Below, in pieces: positions 33,568 to 41,821 of a stretch of 64,000 bases of DNA. Source of the stretch: UBA1756 sp045132235 (GTDB taxonomy: Bacteria; Bacteroidota; Bacteroidia; Bacteroidales; WCHB1-69); assembly GCA_045132235.1 (NCBI GenBank), contig JBGURX010000048.1, positions 61,355 to 125,354 of the forward strand, read 5' to 3'. Position 1 is the first letter of the stretch; every line of letters starts with the position of its first letter. The notes under the pieces were generated by a model. It was not told the DNA's origin and did no database searches. It was given only the letters and a program-made list of their open reading frames with translations. Position numbers and translations under genes: made by a program.

Positions 33568-34245
33568 ATGCTCTTTACCAAAAACATGAAACTCGCCGAC
33601 ATGGTCACTGCGAACCATAGTCTGGTGCTCATTCTCCAACGGTTCAACATCCAACTCGGCTTCGGCGAAAAAAGCATCGCCGAGGTGTGCCGCCAGTACA
33701 GAATCCCTGAGGATTTCTTCCTGCTCATCTGCAACGTCTATACCGACCCGCACTACCTGCCCACCAACGAAGAGATCGCCCACACCGACATGTCGCCGCT
33801 CATCCCCTACCTCACCGCCTCGCACGACTATTACCTGCAAGAGAGAATCCCGCATATAGAAAACCACCTCCGCAAAATCGCAGCGGCCTGCCAGCCCGTT
33901 CATGGCGACACTCTGCAAAAATTCTTCACAGAATACAAAGAAGAGGTGGTGAAACATTTTCAATATGAAGAAGTTACCGTTTTTCCTTATATTGAAAAGT
34001 TGCGACATGGGGAAAAATCGAAAGGCTACTCCATCCAGCAGTTTGAAAAGAACCACAGCAATATCGAAGACAAGCTGGGCGACCTCACCAACATCATGCT
34101 GAAGTACCTCCCCGGCGACATCATGCCAAAAGAACGCATCTCCCTGCTCTTCGACATCTTCCAACTCTCCTCCGACCTCAACACCCACAGCCTGATTGAA
34201 GAGAAAATCCTCATTCCTTTTGTTCAAACCTTAGAAAAGATGTAA
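33568..34245 (+). CDS. Hemerythrin-domain protein (ScdA/YtfE-like)
   Basis: A 225-residue protein. Residues 1-75 resemble the N-terminal domain of the ScdA/RIC di-iron proteins (LADMVTANHSLVLILQRFNI). Residues about 80-220 are a four-helix hemerythrin fold with probable di-iron ligands His86, His130, Glu134, His163, His207 and Glu211 (SHDYYL, HFQYEE, KNHSNIE, THSLIEEK). Such proteins sense or bind oxygen or nitric oxide, or repair iron-sulfur clusters. It lacks the CxC-type N-terminal Cys of YtfE; the only Cys residues are at 41, 55 and 108. It is four bases upstream of a LuxR-type regulator, which suggests a sensing pair. Cytoplasmic. Confidence 0.82.
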   Translation: MLFTKNMKLADMVTANHSLVLILQRFNIQLGFGEKSIAEVCRQYRIPEDFFLLICNVYTDPHYLPTNEEIAHTDMSPLIPYLTASHDYYLQERIPHIENHLRKIAAACQPVHGDTLQKFFTEYKEEVVKHFQYEEVTVFPYIEKLRHGEKSKGYSIQQFEKNHSNIEDKLGDLTNIMLKYLPGDIMPKERISLLFDIFQLSSDLNTHSLIEEKILIPFVQTLEKM

Positions 34246-34249
34246 CAAA

Positions 34250-34828
34250 ATGAAAAAGAGGATTTTGCTTATAGAAAAATCATCCGTGGTGGCGACAGGT
34301 TTTGCCGAAATCTTGCAGAAACGAGCCGCTTTTGAGGTGACTGCCGTAGCCGACACCCTCAACCGCATCGCCGAGCGCATCATCGTGGAACGCCCCGACC
34401 TGATTGTGCTCAACCCCACCCTCATCGACTACTCCAAACGCAACACCTTCCGCGCCATCTTCCAAGAGTCGCCGAAAATTCCCATCGTGGCCCTCGTCTA
34501 TTCCTACTTCGACCAGCAATGGCTCAAGAATTTCAATGCCGTGATTGAAATCAATGACGATGAGGCGAAAATCGACACTTTGCTGAACGATGCCTTGCTA
34601 TCAAGCTTTGAGCAACCGGAAAGTAATGATTTATACGAACTTACCGACCGAGAACGGGAGGTTCTTGTAGAACTCTCGAAGGGTTTGACCAACAAAGAAA
34701 TTGCCGAAAAACTGCATATTTCCGTCCATACGGCCATCACCCACCGGAAAAACATCATCAAGAAGACCGGCATCAAGTCGGTGGCGGGTCTCACGGTTTA
34801 TGCCATGCTGAACAATCTGATTGAATAG
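34250..34828 (+). CDS. LuxR-family regulator with degenerate receiver domain
   Basis: A 192-residue protein. Residues 1-120 have the outline of a response-regulator receiver, but the acidic pair is missing (ILLIEKS in place of ILLVDDD) and the phosphate-accepting Asp is an Asn (LIVLNPTL at about 52-59). The conserved Thr and Lys are also absent, so it should not be phosphorylated in the usual way. Residues about 128-190 are an intact GerE/LuxR helix-turn-helix (LTDREREVLVELSKGLTNKE). It lies 4 bases after the hemerythrin gene. Control by protein contact or another ligand is inferred. Confidence 0.85.
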   Translation: MKKRILLIEKSSVVATGFAEILQKRAAFEVTAVADTLNRIAERIIVERPDLIVLNPTLIDYSKRNTFRAIFQESPKIPIVALVYSYFDQQWLKNFNAVIEINDDEAKIDTLLNDALLSSFEQPESNDLYELTDREREVLVELSKGLTNKEIAEKLHISVHTAITHRKNIIKKTGIKSVAGLTVYAMLNNLIE

Positions 34829-34935
34829 TCATACAATTTTATCATTTTCAACTCGTTTAAAACAAAATCTTAAACCAACTGTTATACAAAAAGTCATAAC
34901 ATTGTTTTTTTGAAAACCATAAAAAAGAGATAATC

Positions 34936-36399
34936 ATGAAAAAGTATTTCATTTTGTTTGCCACTGTGCTGCTGAGTGTTACAGCCATGGCGCAGAACGA
35001 CGTTGACGCTTTCCGTTTTTCACAGGTCAACTGGTCAGGAACCGCCCGTTTCATGGGTGCCGGCGGTGCTTTCGGTTCCATCGGCGGCGATTTTTCCGCC
35101 CTTGCCACCAACCCCGCTGCCATCGGACTTTACAAGAAGGATGAGATCACCTTCACGCCCGTGGTCATCAACGCCATCGGCAGCAAGTCCATCTACAACA
35201 ACGAGGAGGTGCCCGCCTCCCGCGTGAGGTACAGCCTCACCAACTTCGGCTCCGTGTTCTCATGGCGGCTCAACGCTGACCCCGAACACCCAACCACCAA
35301 ATGGAACATGATGCAGTTCGGCTTCGGCTACAACCGCATCAACGACTTCAACAACCTGACCTCCGCCACGGGCATGAGCAATGGCAGCAGCTGGACCAAC
35401 AACGTGCTGAACAATGCCAACGGCATCAACTACAGCAACCTCACCCACGACGGCCTCGCCGCATGGAACACATGGTTGCTCGACACCGTGCCCGGCTCGC
35501 ACGACGAGTATAGAAGCTACCTGTCAGGCAACAACCTGCGTCAAGAGCACTACTGCATCACCAAGGGCGGCATCGACGAGATGAGCTTCTCGCTCGGCGG
35601 CAACTACAACGACAAAGTGTTCCTTGGACTGACCGTTGGCGTGCCGTTCCTTGACTACCAGAGCGAGACCGAATACAAGGAGATTGATGAAAACGACGAA
35701 GTGGGCGGATTTGAATCGTTCACCACTTACGAAAAGCTGCGCACCACCGGCGTGGGTATCAATGCCAAGTTGGGTGTTATCTACCGCCCCGTGGAGTTCT
35801 TCCGCTTCGGTGTTGCCATCCACACCCCCACCTACTACTCCAATTTGAAGGAGAATTATGAAAGAAAAATCAACTCCTATTTCGAGGACAACAACTATGA
35901 GGATTCCTACGAAAACATCTCTAAGTACAAATTATCCACTCCGCTGCGCGTGATGGGAAGTGTGGGATTCACCATCGCCAAAAGAGCTTTCATCAGCGCG
36001 GAATATGAATTTGCCGAATACTCGATGGCCAACCTCTTGTCCTCCGAGAATGTGATGTACCGTTACAATTTCAAAGATGAGAACGCCGCTATCAAGGAAA
36101 AATACGGCGCCTGCCACACGGTGCGCGTGGGGGCTGAGCTGGCCGTCACCAACTACTTCCTCATCCGCACGGGCTATGCCTACAGCAGCTCCCCGTTCAA
36201 GAACAACATCAACACGGGCGACTCGCACAACATCTGCGCCGGCATCGGTTTCCATGGCAAGGTGTTCTTCTGCGACTTCGCCTACGTGTGCCGCATCGCC
36301 CGCGAGAACTCATGGTTCTACAGCGACGTGGCCCTCAACCCTGTTGAGATTTGCAACGTCAACCACAAATTCGCCGCTACCTTCGGCGTGAAATTCTAA
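34936..36399 (+). CDS. Outer-membrane beta-barrel, OmpP1/FadL-like
   Basis: A 487-residue protein with a signal peptide (MKKYFILFATVLLSVTAMAQN). The mature N-terminus AFRFSQVNWSGTARFMGAGGAFGSIGGDFSALATNPAAIG matches the Bacteroidetes OmpP1/FadL/TodX transporter type, whose N-terminal hatch plugs the barrel. The rest alternates Gly/aromatic strands (about 12-14 predicted), ending in FAATFGVKF, a barrel-type C-terminal strand. Probably takes up hydrophobic compounds. The next gene starts 18 bases later, so they may be co-transcribed. No perfect TAnnTTTG box was found in the 107 bases upstream. Confidence 0.82.
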   Translation: MKKYFILFATVLLSVTAMAQNDVDAFRFSQVNWSGTARFMGAGGAFGSIGGDFSALATNPAAIGLYKKDEITFTPVVINAIGSKSIYNNEEVPASRVRYSLTNFGSVFSWRLNADPEHPTTKWNMMQFGFGYNRINDFNNLTSATGMSNGSSWTNNVLNNANGINYSNLTHDGLAAWNTWLLDTVPGSHDEYRSYLSGNNLRQEHYCITKGGIDEMSFSLGGNYNDKVFLGLTVGVPFLDYQSETEYKEIDENDEVGGFESFTTYEKLRTTGVGINAKLGVIYRPVEFFRFGVAIHTPTYYSNLKENYERKINSYFEDNNYEDSYENISKYKLSTPLRVMGSVGFTIAKRAFISAEYEFAEYSMANLLSSENVMYRYNFKDENAAIKEKYGACHTVRVGAELAVTNYFLIRTGYAYSSSPFKNNINTGDSHNICAGIGFHGKVFFCDFAYVCRIARENSWFYSDVALNPVEICNVNHKFAATFGVKF

Positions 36400-36417
36400 A
36401 CAACTTCTATAAAGAAT

Positions 36418-37395
36418 ATGGCAAAAATTATCGGTATCGGAAATGCACTGGTTGACGTGATTGTCAACCTTCCTGAAGAATCTTTGCTTCAAGAGTTCGC
36501 CCTGCCCAAAGGCGGCATGGAGATGATTGATGTAGAAAAAAAACGGCAGATTCATGAACGGATCGGCACGATGAAGCAGGTGCGTGCCACCGGTGGTTCC
36601 ACCTCCAACACCATTCACGGCATCGCTCATTTGGGCGGCACTGCCGGTTACATCGGCAAGGTGGGAAATGACGAAATGGGCCGTTTTTTTGAAGAAGACA
36701 TGAAGAAAAGTGGCATCACGCCGCACCTCATCCACACCAACGACATCGATACCGGCATCGCCACCACGCTGATGACGGAGGATGCCGAACGCACCTTCGC
36801 CACCTACCTCGGGGCCGCCGCCGCCATGACTGCCGACGAGATCAATCCCGACATTCTGAAAGGGTACGACTGCATCCATGTGGAGGGCTATCTCATTTTC
36901 AACCACGACCTGATTCTGCGTGCCTGCCAAGTGGCTAAAGAGCACGGTCTCAAAATCTCGATGGACATGGCTTCCTACAATCTGGTGGAGGCTGAAAAAG
37001 AGTTTGTGGGGCTGCTGCTGCGCGACTATGTGGACATTATTTTCGCCAACGAAGAGGAGGCGCACGCCTTCACCGGCAAGCACGGCGAAGAGGCGCTGGC
37101 CGAGCTGTCGCGCTATTGCGAAGTGGCCGTGGTGAAATTGGGAGGCAAGGGCTCCATTGCCAATGTGCGAGGCGTGCATGTGGCCGCCGGCACCAACGGC
37201 AAAAAACCGGTCGATACCAACGGCGCGGGAGATGCCTACGCCGCGGGATTCCTCTACGGACTGATGCACGGACTTTCACCCGAAAAGACCATCCAGCTCG
37301 CTGCCATAGTGGGCGACGAAGCCGTGGCCACCGTAGGAGCTAAACTGTCTGAAGAACAGTGGAATAACATTAAAGCACAAAAAAGCCTGTTTTGA
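36418..37395 (+). CDS. PfkB-family adenosine/sugar kinase
   Basis: A 325-residue ribokinase-fold enzyme. Both PfkB signatures are visible: GGSTSNTIHGIAHLGG with the substrate contacts at about residues 59-74, and DTNGAGDAYAAGFLYG at about 263-278, where the second Asp is the catalytic base. The N-terminus (IIGIGNALVDVIVN) and FANEEEAHAFTG fit the adenosine-kinase-like branch common in Bacteroidales. Substrate not certain. It overlaps the ispE start by four bases and is cytoplasmic. Confidence 0.88.
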   Translation: MAKIIGIGNALVDVIVNLPEESLLQEFALPKGGMEMIDVEKKRQIHERIGTMKQVRATGGSTSNTIHGIAHLGGTAGYIGKVGNDEMGRFFEEDMKKSGITPHLIHTNDIDTGIATTLMTEDAERTFATYLGAAAAMTADEINPDILKGYDCIHVEGYLIFNHDLILRACQVAKEHGLKISMDMASYNLVEAEKEFVGLLLRDYVDIIFANEEEAHAFTGKHGEEALAELSRYCEVAVVKLGGKGSIANVRGVHVAAGTNGKKPVDTNGAGDAYAAGFLYGLMHGLSPEKTIQLAAIVGDEAVATVGAKLSEEQWNNIKAQKSLF

Positions 37396-38189
37396 TTCGC
37401 TCTGCCAATTTCAAGGTCAATCTGGGCTTGTATGTAACGGAAAAAAGGCCTGATGGTTTCCATAATCTGGAAACCATCTTCATTCCTGTACACAACCTCG
37501 AAGATACCCTTGAGATTAAACCTAATAATGGCACAGTTGAGTTCAAAATGTCGGGAGGTGATTTTGTGACAGATCCCGACAAAAACTTGTGTGTCAAAGC
37601 TTTCCGACTGCTACAGCAGGAATTCGACTTGCCGGGCGTTTCCATCCATTTGGAGAAACTCATTCCGTCGGGAGCGGGGTTGGGCGGCGGCTCATCGGAT
37701 GCCGCCTGTGTGCTGACGATGACCAACGAGCTGTTCAACCTGCAACTCTCGAAGGAGCAGCTGAAGCGCTATGCCGCCCTGTTGGGCAGCGACGTGCCGT
37801 TCTTCATCGAGAACCGCCCGGTGTATGCGACGGGCCGAGGGGAAATCATGCAACCTATAGACGTGGATCTTTCCGAGTGGACCGTCAGCGTGTTCAAACC
37901 CGACTTTTCCATCTCAACGGCAGAGGCTTACGCCCATGTCACGCCCCTTTCCGGCCGGCCGCACCTGCATGATTTGCTGACAGAACCTGTAGAAAAATGG
38001 CCGAGTTTGTTCCCCAACGATTTTGAGTCCTCCCTCTTCCCTCTCTACCCGATTTTGGCAGAGATGAAGGCCAAATTCTACGAACTGGGCGCTGTTTACG
38101 CTGCTCTGTCGGGCAGCGGCTCCGCGCTGTTTGCCATCGCCCCGCGCCCCATCAACCTCGAACCCTTTTTCAAAGGAAAAAACCTGTAA
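37392..38189 (+). CDS. ispE: 4-diphosphocytidyl-2-C-methyl-D-erythritol kinase IspE
   Basis: Fourth step of the MEP isoprenoid pathway: ATP phosphorylates CDP-methylerythritol. The protein has 265 residues. The N-terminus (SANFKVNLGLYVTEKRPDGFHN) and the GHMP-kinase loop IPSGAGLGGGSSDAA at about 92-106 are diagnostic. The C-terminal ALSGSGSALFA is the second glycine-rich block. The start is a TTG at 37392 whose last two bases overlap the TGA of the kinase gene, a coupling arrangement. Cytoplasmic. Confidence 0.94.
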   Translation: MIRSANFKVNLGLYVTEKRPDGFHNLETIFIPVHNLEDTLEIKPNNGTVEFKMSGGDFVTDPDKNLCVKAFRLLQQEFDLPGVSIHLEKLIPSGAGLGGGSSDAACVLTMTNELFNLQLSKEQLKRYAALLGSDVPFFIENRPVYATGRGEIMQPIDVDLSEWTVSVFKPDFSISTAEAYAHVTPLSGRPHLHDLLTEPVEKWPSLFPNDFESSLFPLYPILAEMKAKFYELGAVYAALSGSGSALFAIAPRPINLEPFFKGKNL

Positions 38190-38191
38190 CC

Positions 38192-39043
38192 ATGAGCATA
38201 TCCTTTCCGCTTCCGACCTTAAAAAACGAAGCCACCACGTACAGCTATTCGTTGCCCACACTGTGCAGTGAAATCCATTCCGTGAGCATCATCGGCACGG
38301 GCAACGTGGCGCACTGGTTCATGTATGCCTTCCAGAAGGCGGGCATTACCCTTCACCAAATCTACGGAAGAGAGCTTACAAAATGCCAAAAATTGGCAGA
38401 AAGTTGTGGGGCAGAGGCGATTCAAGATTTATCCAAACTAAAGAAAAACAGCGATTTATACCTTTTCTCCATTAAAGACGACAGTTACGAAGAGGTCGTT
38501 TCACAAATTCCCTTTGAGTTGCCGTTGGCGGTCTTGACATCGGGCACGGTATCTGCGCGGGTTTTGGCACCGGTAGCGCCACGTTTTGGCACGATATACC
38601 CCTGTCAGACGCTCAACAGCGGGATGGACTTTTCCGCCGTGGAGGTGCCGTTGTGCGTAGAGGGTGGCGACGGAGAGACCGAAGCGTTGCTGCTGCAGTT
38701 GGCTACTCGATTGAGCGAAAATACAATCATTTTACATGAAGAGGACCGGCGGCAGCTGCACTTGGCGGCCGTGTTCGCCTGCAACTTCACCAATGCTCTT
38801 TACGGAGTGGCCTTTGATCTCTTAAAAAATGCAAATATCGAACCCAAAGTTCTTCTTCCTCTTTTACAAAATTCCTTAAAAAAACTCAACACAATGACCC
38901 CGGAAGAGGCACAGACGGGACCAGCAAGGCGTGGAGATAAAAACATAATAGACAAACATTTAGATATGCTGCAGGATGCTCAATATCGGGAGATTTACGA
39001 AATTCTCACCCAAGAAATCCATCGTCAGCATCTTAATAAATGA
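38192..39043 (+). CDS. Rossmann-fold DUF2520 oxidoreductase-like protein
   Basis: A 283-residue protein 2 bases after ispE. The NAD(P)-binding Rossmann fold begins at SVSIIGTGNVAHWFMYAF (about residues 31-48). The DUF2520 C-terminal domain is at about 150-275 and carries its typical motifs: RRQLHLAAVFACNFTNALYG and QTGPARRGDKNIIDKH. Proteins of this family resemble F420-dependent or pyrroline-carboxylate reductases but have no proven reaction. In Bacteroidetes it regularly precedes kdsC, as here, which suggests an envelope-related role. The first 28 residues have no homology I recognise, and a later start is possible. Confidence 0.85.
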   Translation: MSISFPLPTLKNEATTYSYSLPTLCSEIHSVSIIGTGNVAHWFMYAFQKAGITLHQIYGRELTKCQKLAESCGAEAIQDLSKLKKNSDLYLFSIKDDSYEEVVSQIPFELPLAVLTSGTVSARVLAPVAPRFGTIYPCQTLNSGMDFSAVEVPLCVEGGDGETEALLLQLATRLSENTIILHEEDRRQLHLAAVFACNFTNALYGVAFDLLKNANIEPKVLLPLLQNSLKKLNTMTPEEAQTGPARRGDKNIIDKHLDMLQDAQYREIYEILTQEIHRQHLNK

Positions 39044-39049
39044 TAAAAC

Positions 39050-39571
39050 ATGGAGCACTTAAAAGAAAAATTAGAGAAAATCACCACCTTTATTTTTGAC
39101 TTCGACGGTGTGTTGTCGGATGGGAAGATATACGTGCTGCCCGACGGCGACCAGATACGCGCCACGAGTGTGAAAGACGGCTATGCCATACAATATGCTT
39201 TAAAGAAGGGCTACCGCGTGGCCATCATCTCGGGCGGTTTTTCCGAAACGATGCGCCTGCGCTACAAAACCTTCAAAGGCATGGACATTTTCCTGTCGGT
39301 GCCCGACAAGGTGCGCAAACTGCAGGAGTACATGGCCGAGCATGGCATCACCAACGAGCAGATATTGATGATGGGCGACGACATCCCTGATTACGAAATG
39401 ATGCAGCTGGCCGGCGTGAAATGCTGTCCGGCGGATGCGGCCACCGAAATCCAGGAGACTGTTGACTACATTTCTCCCAAGGGCGGCGGATGCGGCTGCG
39501 TGCGCGACGTGATCGAACACACCCTCAAGGCACAGGGGAAATGGTTCGGCACGGATGCCTGCATCTGGTAA
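39050..39571 (+). CDS. kdsC: 3-deoxy-D-manno-octulosonate 8-phosphate phosphatase KdsC
   Basis: Removes phosphate from Kdo-8-phosphate before Kdo is activated for LPS. The 173-residue HAD-superfamily protein has no cap domain, as normal for KdsC. Motif I is FIFDFDGVLSDGKIY at about 13-27 with the nucleophile Asp; VAIISGGFS is motif II; GDDIPDYEMM near 107-116 is motif IV. A C-terminal Gly/Cys-rich GGGCGCVRDVIEH is typical of the tetrameric enzyme. It closes the operon of kinase, ispE, DUF2520 and kdsC and is followed by a strong terminator. Confidence 0.94.
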   Translation: MEHLKEKLEKITTFIFDFDGVLSDGKIYVLPDGDQIRATSVKDGYAIQYALKKGYRVAIISGGFSETMRLRYKTFKGMDIFLSVPDKVRKLQEYMAEHGITNEQILMMGDDIPDYEMMQLAGVKCCPADAATEIQETVDYISPKGGGCGCVRDVIEHTLKAQGKWFGTDACIW

Positions 39572-39594
39572 GCCAGCCTTGCAAACCGTGACAG

Positions 39595-39620
39595 GCGTGA
39601 CAAAATGTCACGCTTTTTTT
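39595..39620 (+). terminator. Intrinsic terminator after kdsC
   Basis: Perfect stem GCGTGACA/TGTCACGC with a 3-base loop followed by seven T. It isolates kdsC from dnaK. Confidence 0.88.
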
Positions 39621-39674
39621 GTTTTAAAAAGAAAATTTTGTCAGAAAATGGCGGAAAATCTGTTCATTCCATTT

Positions 39675-39690
39675 TGGCACGATGGTTGCA
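39675..39690 (+). promoter_or_regulatory. Sigma-54 (RpoN) -24/-12 promoter of dnaK
   Basis: The sequence TTGGCACGATGGTTGCA (39674-39690) fits the sigma-54 consensus TGGCACG-N4-TTGCW at every constrained base. The invariant GG is at 39676-39677 and GC at 39688-39689 with the right spacing. A start site near 39701 would leave a leader of about 58 bases before dnaK. A weaker TCGCTTTG at 39701-39708 is one mismatch from the usual -7 box and could give basal expression. Activator sites were not found. Confidence 0.75.
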
Positions 39691-39758
39691 TAATAGGTGT
39701 TCGCTTTGAAAAAAAGTAAAAGCCAAACGAATTATAAACAATTAAAAATTATACAACT

Positions 39759-41705
39759 ATGGGAAAAATTATTGGAATCGACTTAGGAACCACCAATTCA
39801 TGTGTAGCTGTCATGGAAGGCAGCGAACCGGTTGTCATCCCCAATTCCGAGGGCAAGCGCACCACTCCTTCAGTAGTGGCGTTTGTAGGCAACAACGAGC
39901 GTAAGGTCGGCGACCCGGCCAAACGTCAGGCCATCACCAACCCTACCAAAACCATCTACTCCATCAAGCGTTTCATGGGTGAGACCATGGACCTGGTCAC
40001 CAACGAGGTGAGCCGTATGCCCTACAAGGTGAGCAACAGCAACAACCTCCCGAAGATCATGATCGACGACCGCGGTTACACCCCGCAGGAGATCTCTGCC
40101 ATGATTCTGCAGAAGATGAAGAAAACGGCCGAAGACTATCTCGGCACTGAAGTCACGGAAGCGGTCATTACCGTGCCGGCTTACTTCAGCGACTCGCAGC
40201 GTCAGGCCACCAAGGAGGCTGGCGAGATTGCCGGTCTCAATGTGAAGAGAATCATCAACGAGCCTACCGCAGCCGCTCTGGCCTACGGTCTGGACAAGAA
40301 GAAATCGGAGTCGAAAGTGGCCGTGTTCGATCTCGGCGGCGGAACTTTCGATATTTCCATCCTCGAGTTGGGCGACGGCGTCTTCGAGGTGAAATCCACC
40401 AATGGTGACACGCACCTCGGCGGCGACGACTTCGACCAGGCCATCATCGACTGGCTGGCTCAGGAGTTCATGAACGACTATCACATTGACCTGCGTAAAG
40501 ACGCCATGGCGCTGCAGCGTTTGAAAGAGGCTGCCGAGAAGGCCAAGATCGAGCTGTCCAGCTCCTCCTCTACCGAAATCAACCTGCCCTACATCATGCC
40601 GGTGGACGGTGTGCCGCAGCACTTGGTGAGAACGCTCACCCGTTCGCAGTTCGAGCAGCTGACCGACCGTCTGATCCAGGCTACGCTGGAACCCTGCCGC
40701 AAGGCTTTGGCTGACGCTGGCCTGACCACCAGCGACATTGACGAGGTGATCCTCGTGGGCGGCTCAACCCGTATCCCGGCCATCCAGGAGATTGTGGCCA
40801 AATTCTTCGGCAAGACTCCTTCCAAGGGTGTCAACCCCGACGAAGTGGTGGCTATCGGTGCCGCTATCCAGGGCGGTGTGCTCACCGGCGAAGTTCACGA
40901 CGTGCTGTTGCTGGATGTGACCCCGCTGTCACTGGGTATCGAAACCCTTGGCGGTGTGATGACCAAGCTGATTGACGCCAACACCACCATCCCGACCAAG
41001 AAGAGCGAAGTGTTCTCCACTGCCACCGACAACCAGTCGGCGGTAACCGTCACGGTGCTGCAGGGCGAGCGTCCGATGGCCCGCGACAACAAGAAGGTGG
41101 GCGAGTTCAACCTCGACGGCATCATGCCGGCTCCGCGTGGCGTGCCGCAGATCGAAGTCACCTTCGACATCGACTCCAACGGTATCCTCAAGGTAACGGC
41201 TATCGACAAGGCCACGGGCAAGGAGCAGCACATCACCATCACCGCCTCCTCCGGACTGTCAGACGCAGAAATCAAGCGTATGAAGGCTGAAGCCGAGGCC
41301 AACGCCGACGCTGACAAGAAGGCCAAGGAAGAAATCGACAAGCTCAATCAGGCCGACTCGATGGTGTTCAATACCGAGAAGCAGCTGAAGGAGCTGGGCG
41401 ACAAGATTCCGGCCGACAAGAAGAGTGCCATTGAGAGTGCCTGCAAGCAGTTGAAAGAGGCACACGACCAGAAGAACCTCGCGGCCATCGACACAGCCAT
41501 GAACGCCTTGACGAGTGCATGGCAGGCGGCTTCGCAGGACATGTACCAGCAGGCGGGTGCCGGCCAGCCCGGTGCAGGTGGCAACCCGTTCAACGGTGCC
41601 AACGGTCCGTTCGGCGGCCAGCAAGGCCCGCAGGGTCCGCAGGGCGGCAACAACAACCCGAAAGATCCCGACGTAACCGACGTGGATTTCGAGGAGGTGA
41701 AATAA
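39759..41705 (+). CDS. dnaK: Chaperone DnaK (Hsp70)
   Basis: ATP-driven chaperone that works with DnaJ and GrpE. The length of 648 residues is normal. The ATPase starts IIGIDLGTTNSCVAVMEG, followed by VAVFDLGGGTFDISILE and the ILVGGSTRIPAIQ connection. The linker DVLLLDVTPLSLGIETLGG precedes the substrate-binding domain (about 380-500) and the helical lid. The Gly/Gln/Asn-rich tail ends in DVTDVDFEEVK, a normal GrpE/DnaJ-contacting end. It is a single-gene unit without dnaJ or grpE next to it, under a sigma-54-type promoter and followed by a palindrome and a terminator. Confidence 0.98.
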   Translation: MGKIIGIDLGTTNSCVAVMEGSEPVVIPNSEGKRTTPSVVAFVGNNERKVGDPAKRQAITNPTKTIYSIKRFMGETMDLVTNEVSRMPYKVSNSNNLPKIMIDDRGYTPQEISAMILQKMKKTAEDYLGTEVTEAVITVPAYFSDSQRQATKEAGEIAGLNVKRIINEPTAAALAYGLDKKKSESKVAVFDLGGGTFDISILELGDGVFEVKSTNGDTHLGGDDFDQAIIDWLAQEFMNDYHIDLRKDAMALQRLKEAAEKAKIELSSSSSTEINLPYIMPVDGVPQHLVRTLTRSQFEQLTDRLIQATLEPCRKALADAGLTTSDIDEVILVGGSTRIPAIQEIVAKFFGKTPSKGVNPDEVVAIGAAIQGGVLTGEVHDVLLLDVTPLSLGIETLGGVMTKLIDANTTIPTKKSEVFSTATDNQSAVTVTVLQGERPMARDNKKVGEFNLDGIMPAPRGVPQIEVTFDIDSNGILKVTAIDKATGKEQHITITASSGLSDAEIKRMKAEAEANADADKKAKEEIDKLNQADSMVFNTEKQLKELGDKIPADKKSAIESACKQLKEAHDQKNLAAIDTAMNALTSAWQAASQDMYQQAGAGQPGAGGNPFNGANGPFGGQQGPQGPQGGNNNPKDPDVTDVDFEEVK

Positions 41706-41716
41706 GACACCCTCTG

Positions 41717-41745
41717 GTAGGGACGCCATAATATGACGTCCCTAC
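41717..41745. repeat. REP-like imperfect palindrome
   Basis: GTAGGGACG (41717-41725) and CGTCCCTAC (41737-41745) are perfect inverted arms around CCATAATATGA, which itself contains CATA/TATG. The whole 29 bases is nearly palindromic. It appears once in this window and resembles interspersed GTAGGGACGTC elements I recall from Bacteroidales genomes. It lies between the dnaK stop and the terminator. Confidence 0.6.
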
Positions 41746-41757
41746 AATTTTAACCCA

Positions 41758-41794
41758 AACGGGTGCCGACCCACATCGGCACCCGTTTTTTTTG
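41758..41794 (+). terminator. Intrinsic terminator after dnaK
   Basis: Stem ACGGGTGCCGA/TCGGCACCCGT of 11 bp with a 6-base loop, followed by eight T. The T-run merges with the next gene's promoter. Confidence 0.88.
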
Positions 41795-41802
41795 TATCTT
41801 TG
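41795..41802 (+). promoter_or_regulatory. -7 box (TATCTTTG) of the MurL-like gene
   Basis: Perfect TAnnTTTG motif directly after the dnaK terminator T-run and 19 bases before the ATG at 41822. It excludes an upstream in-frame TTG at 41792. Confidence 0.7.
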
Positions 41803-41821
41803 CACCCTATCTTTTTCTACC

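Noticed and set aside
39700..39708. Ordinary -7 box (TCGCTTTG) for dnaK
   Set aside because: One mismatch from TAnnTTTG at a key A. Kept as a possible basal promoter, but the sigma-54 match is far better.
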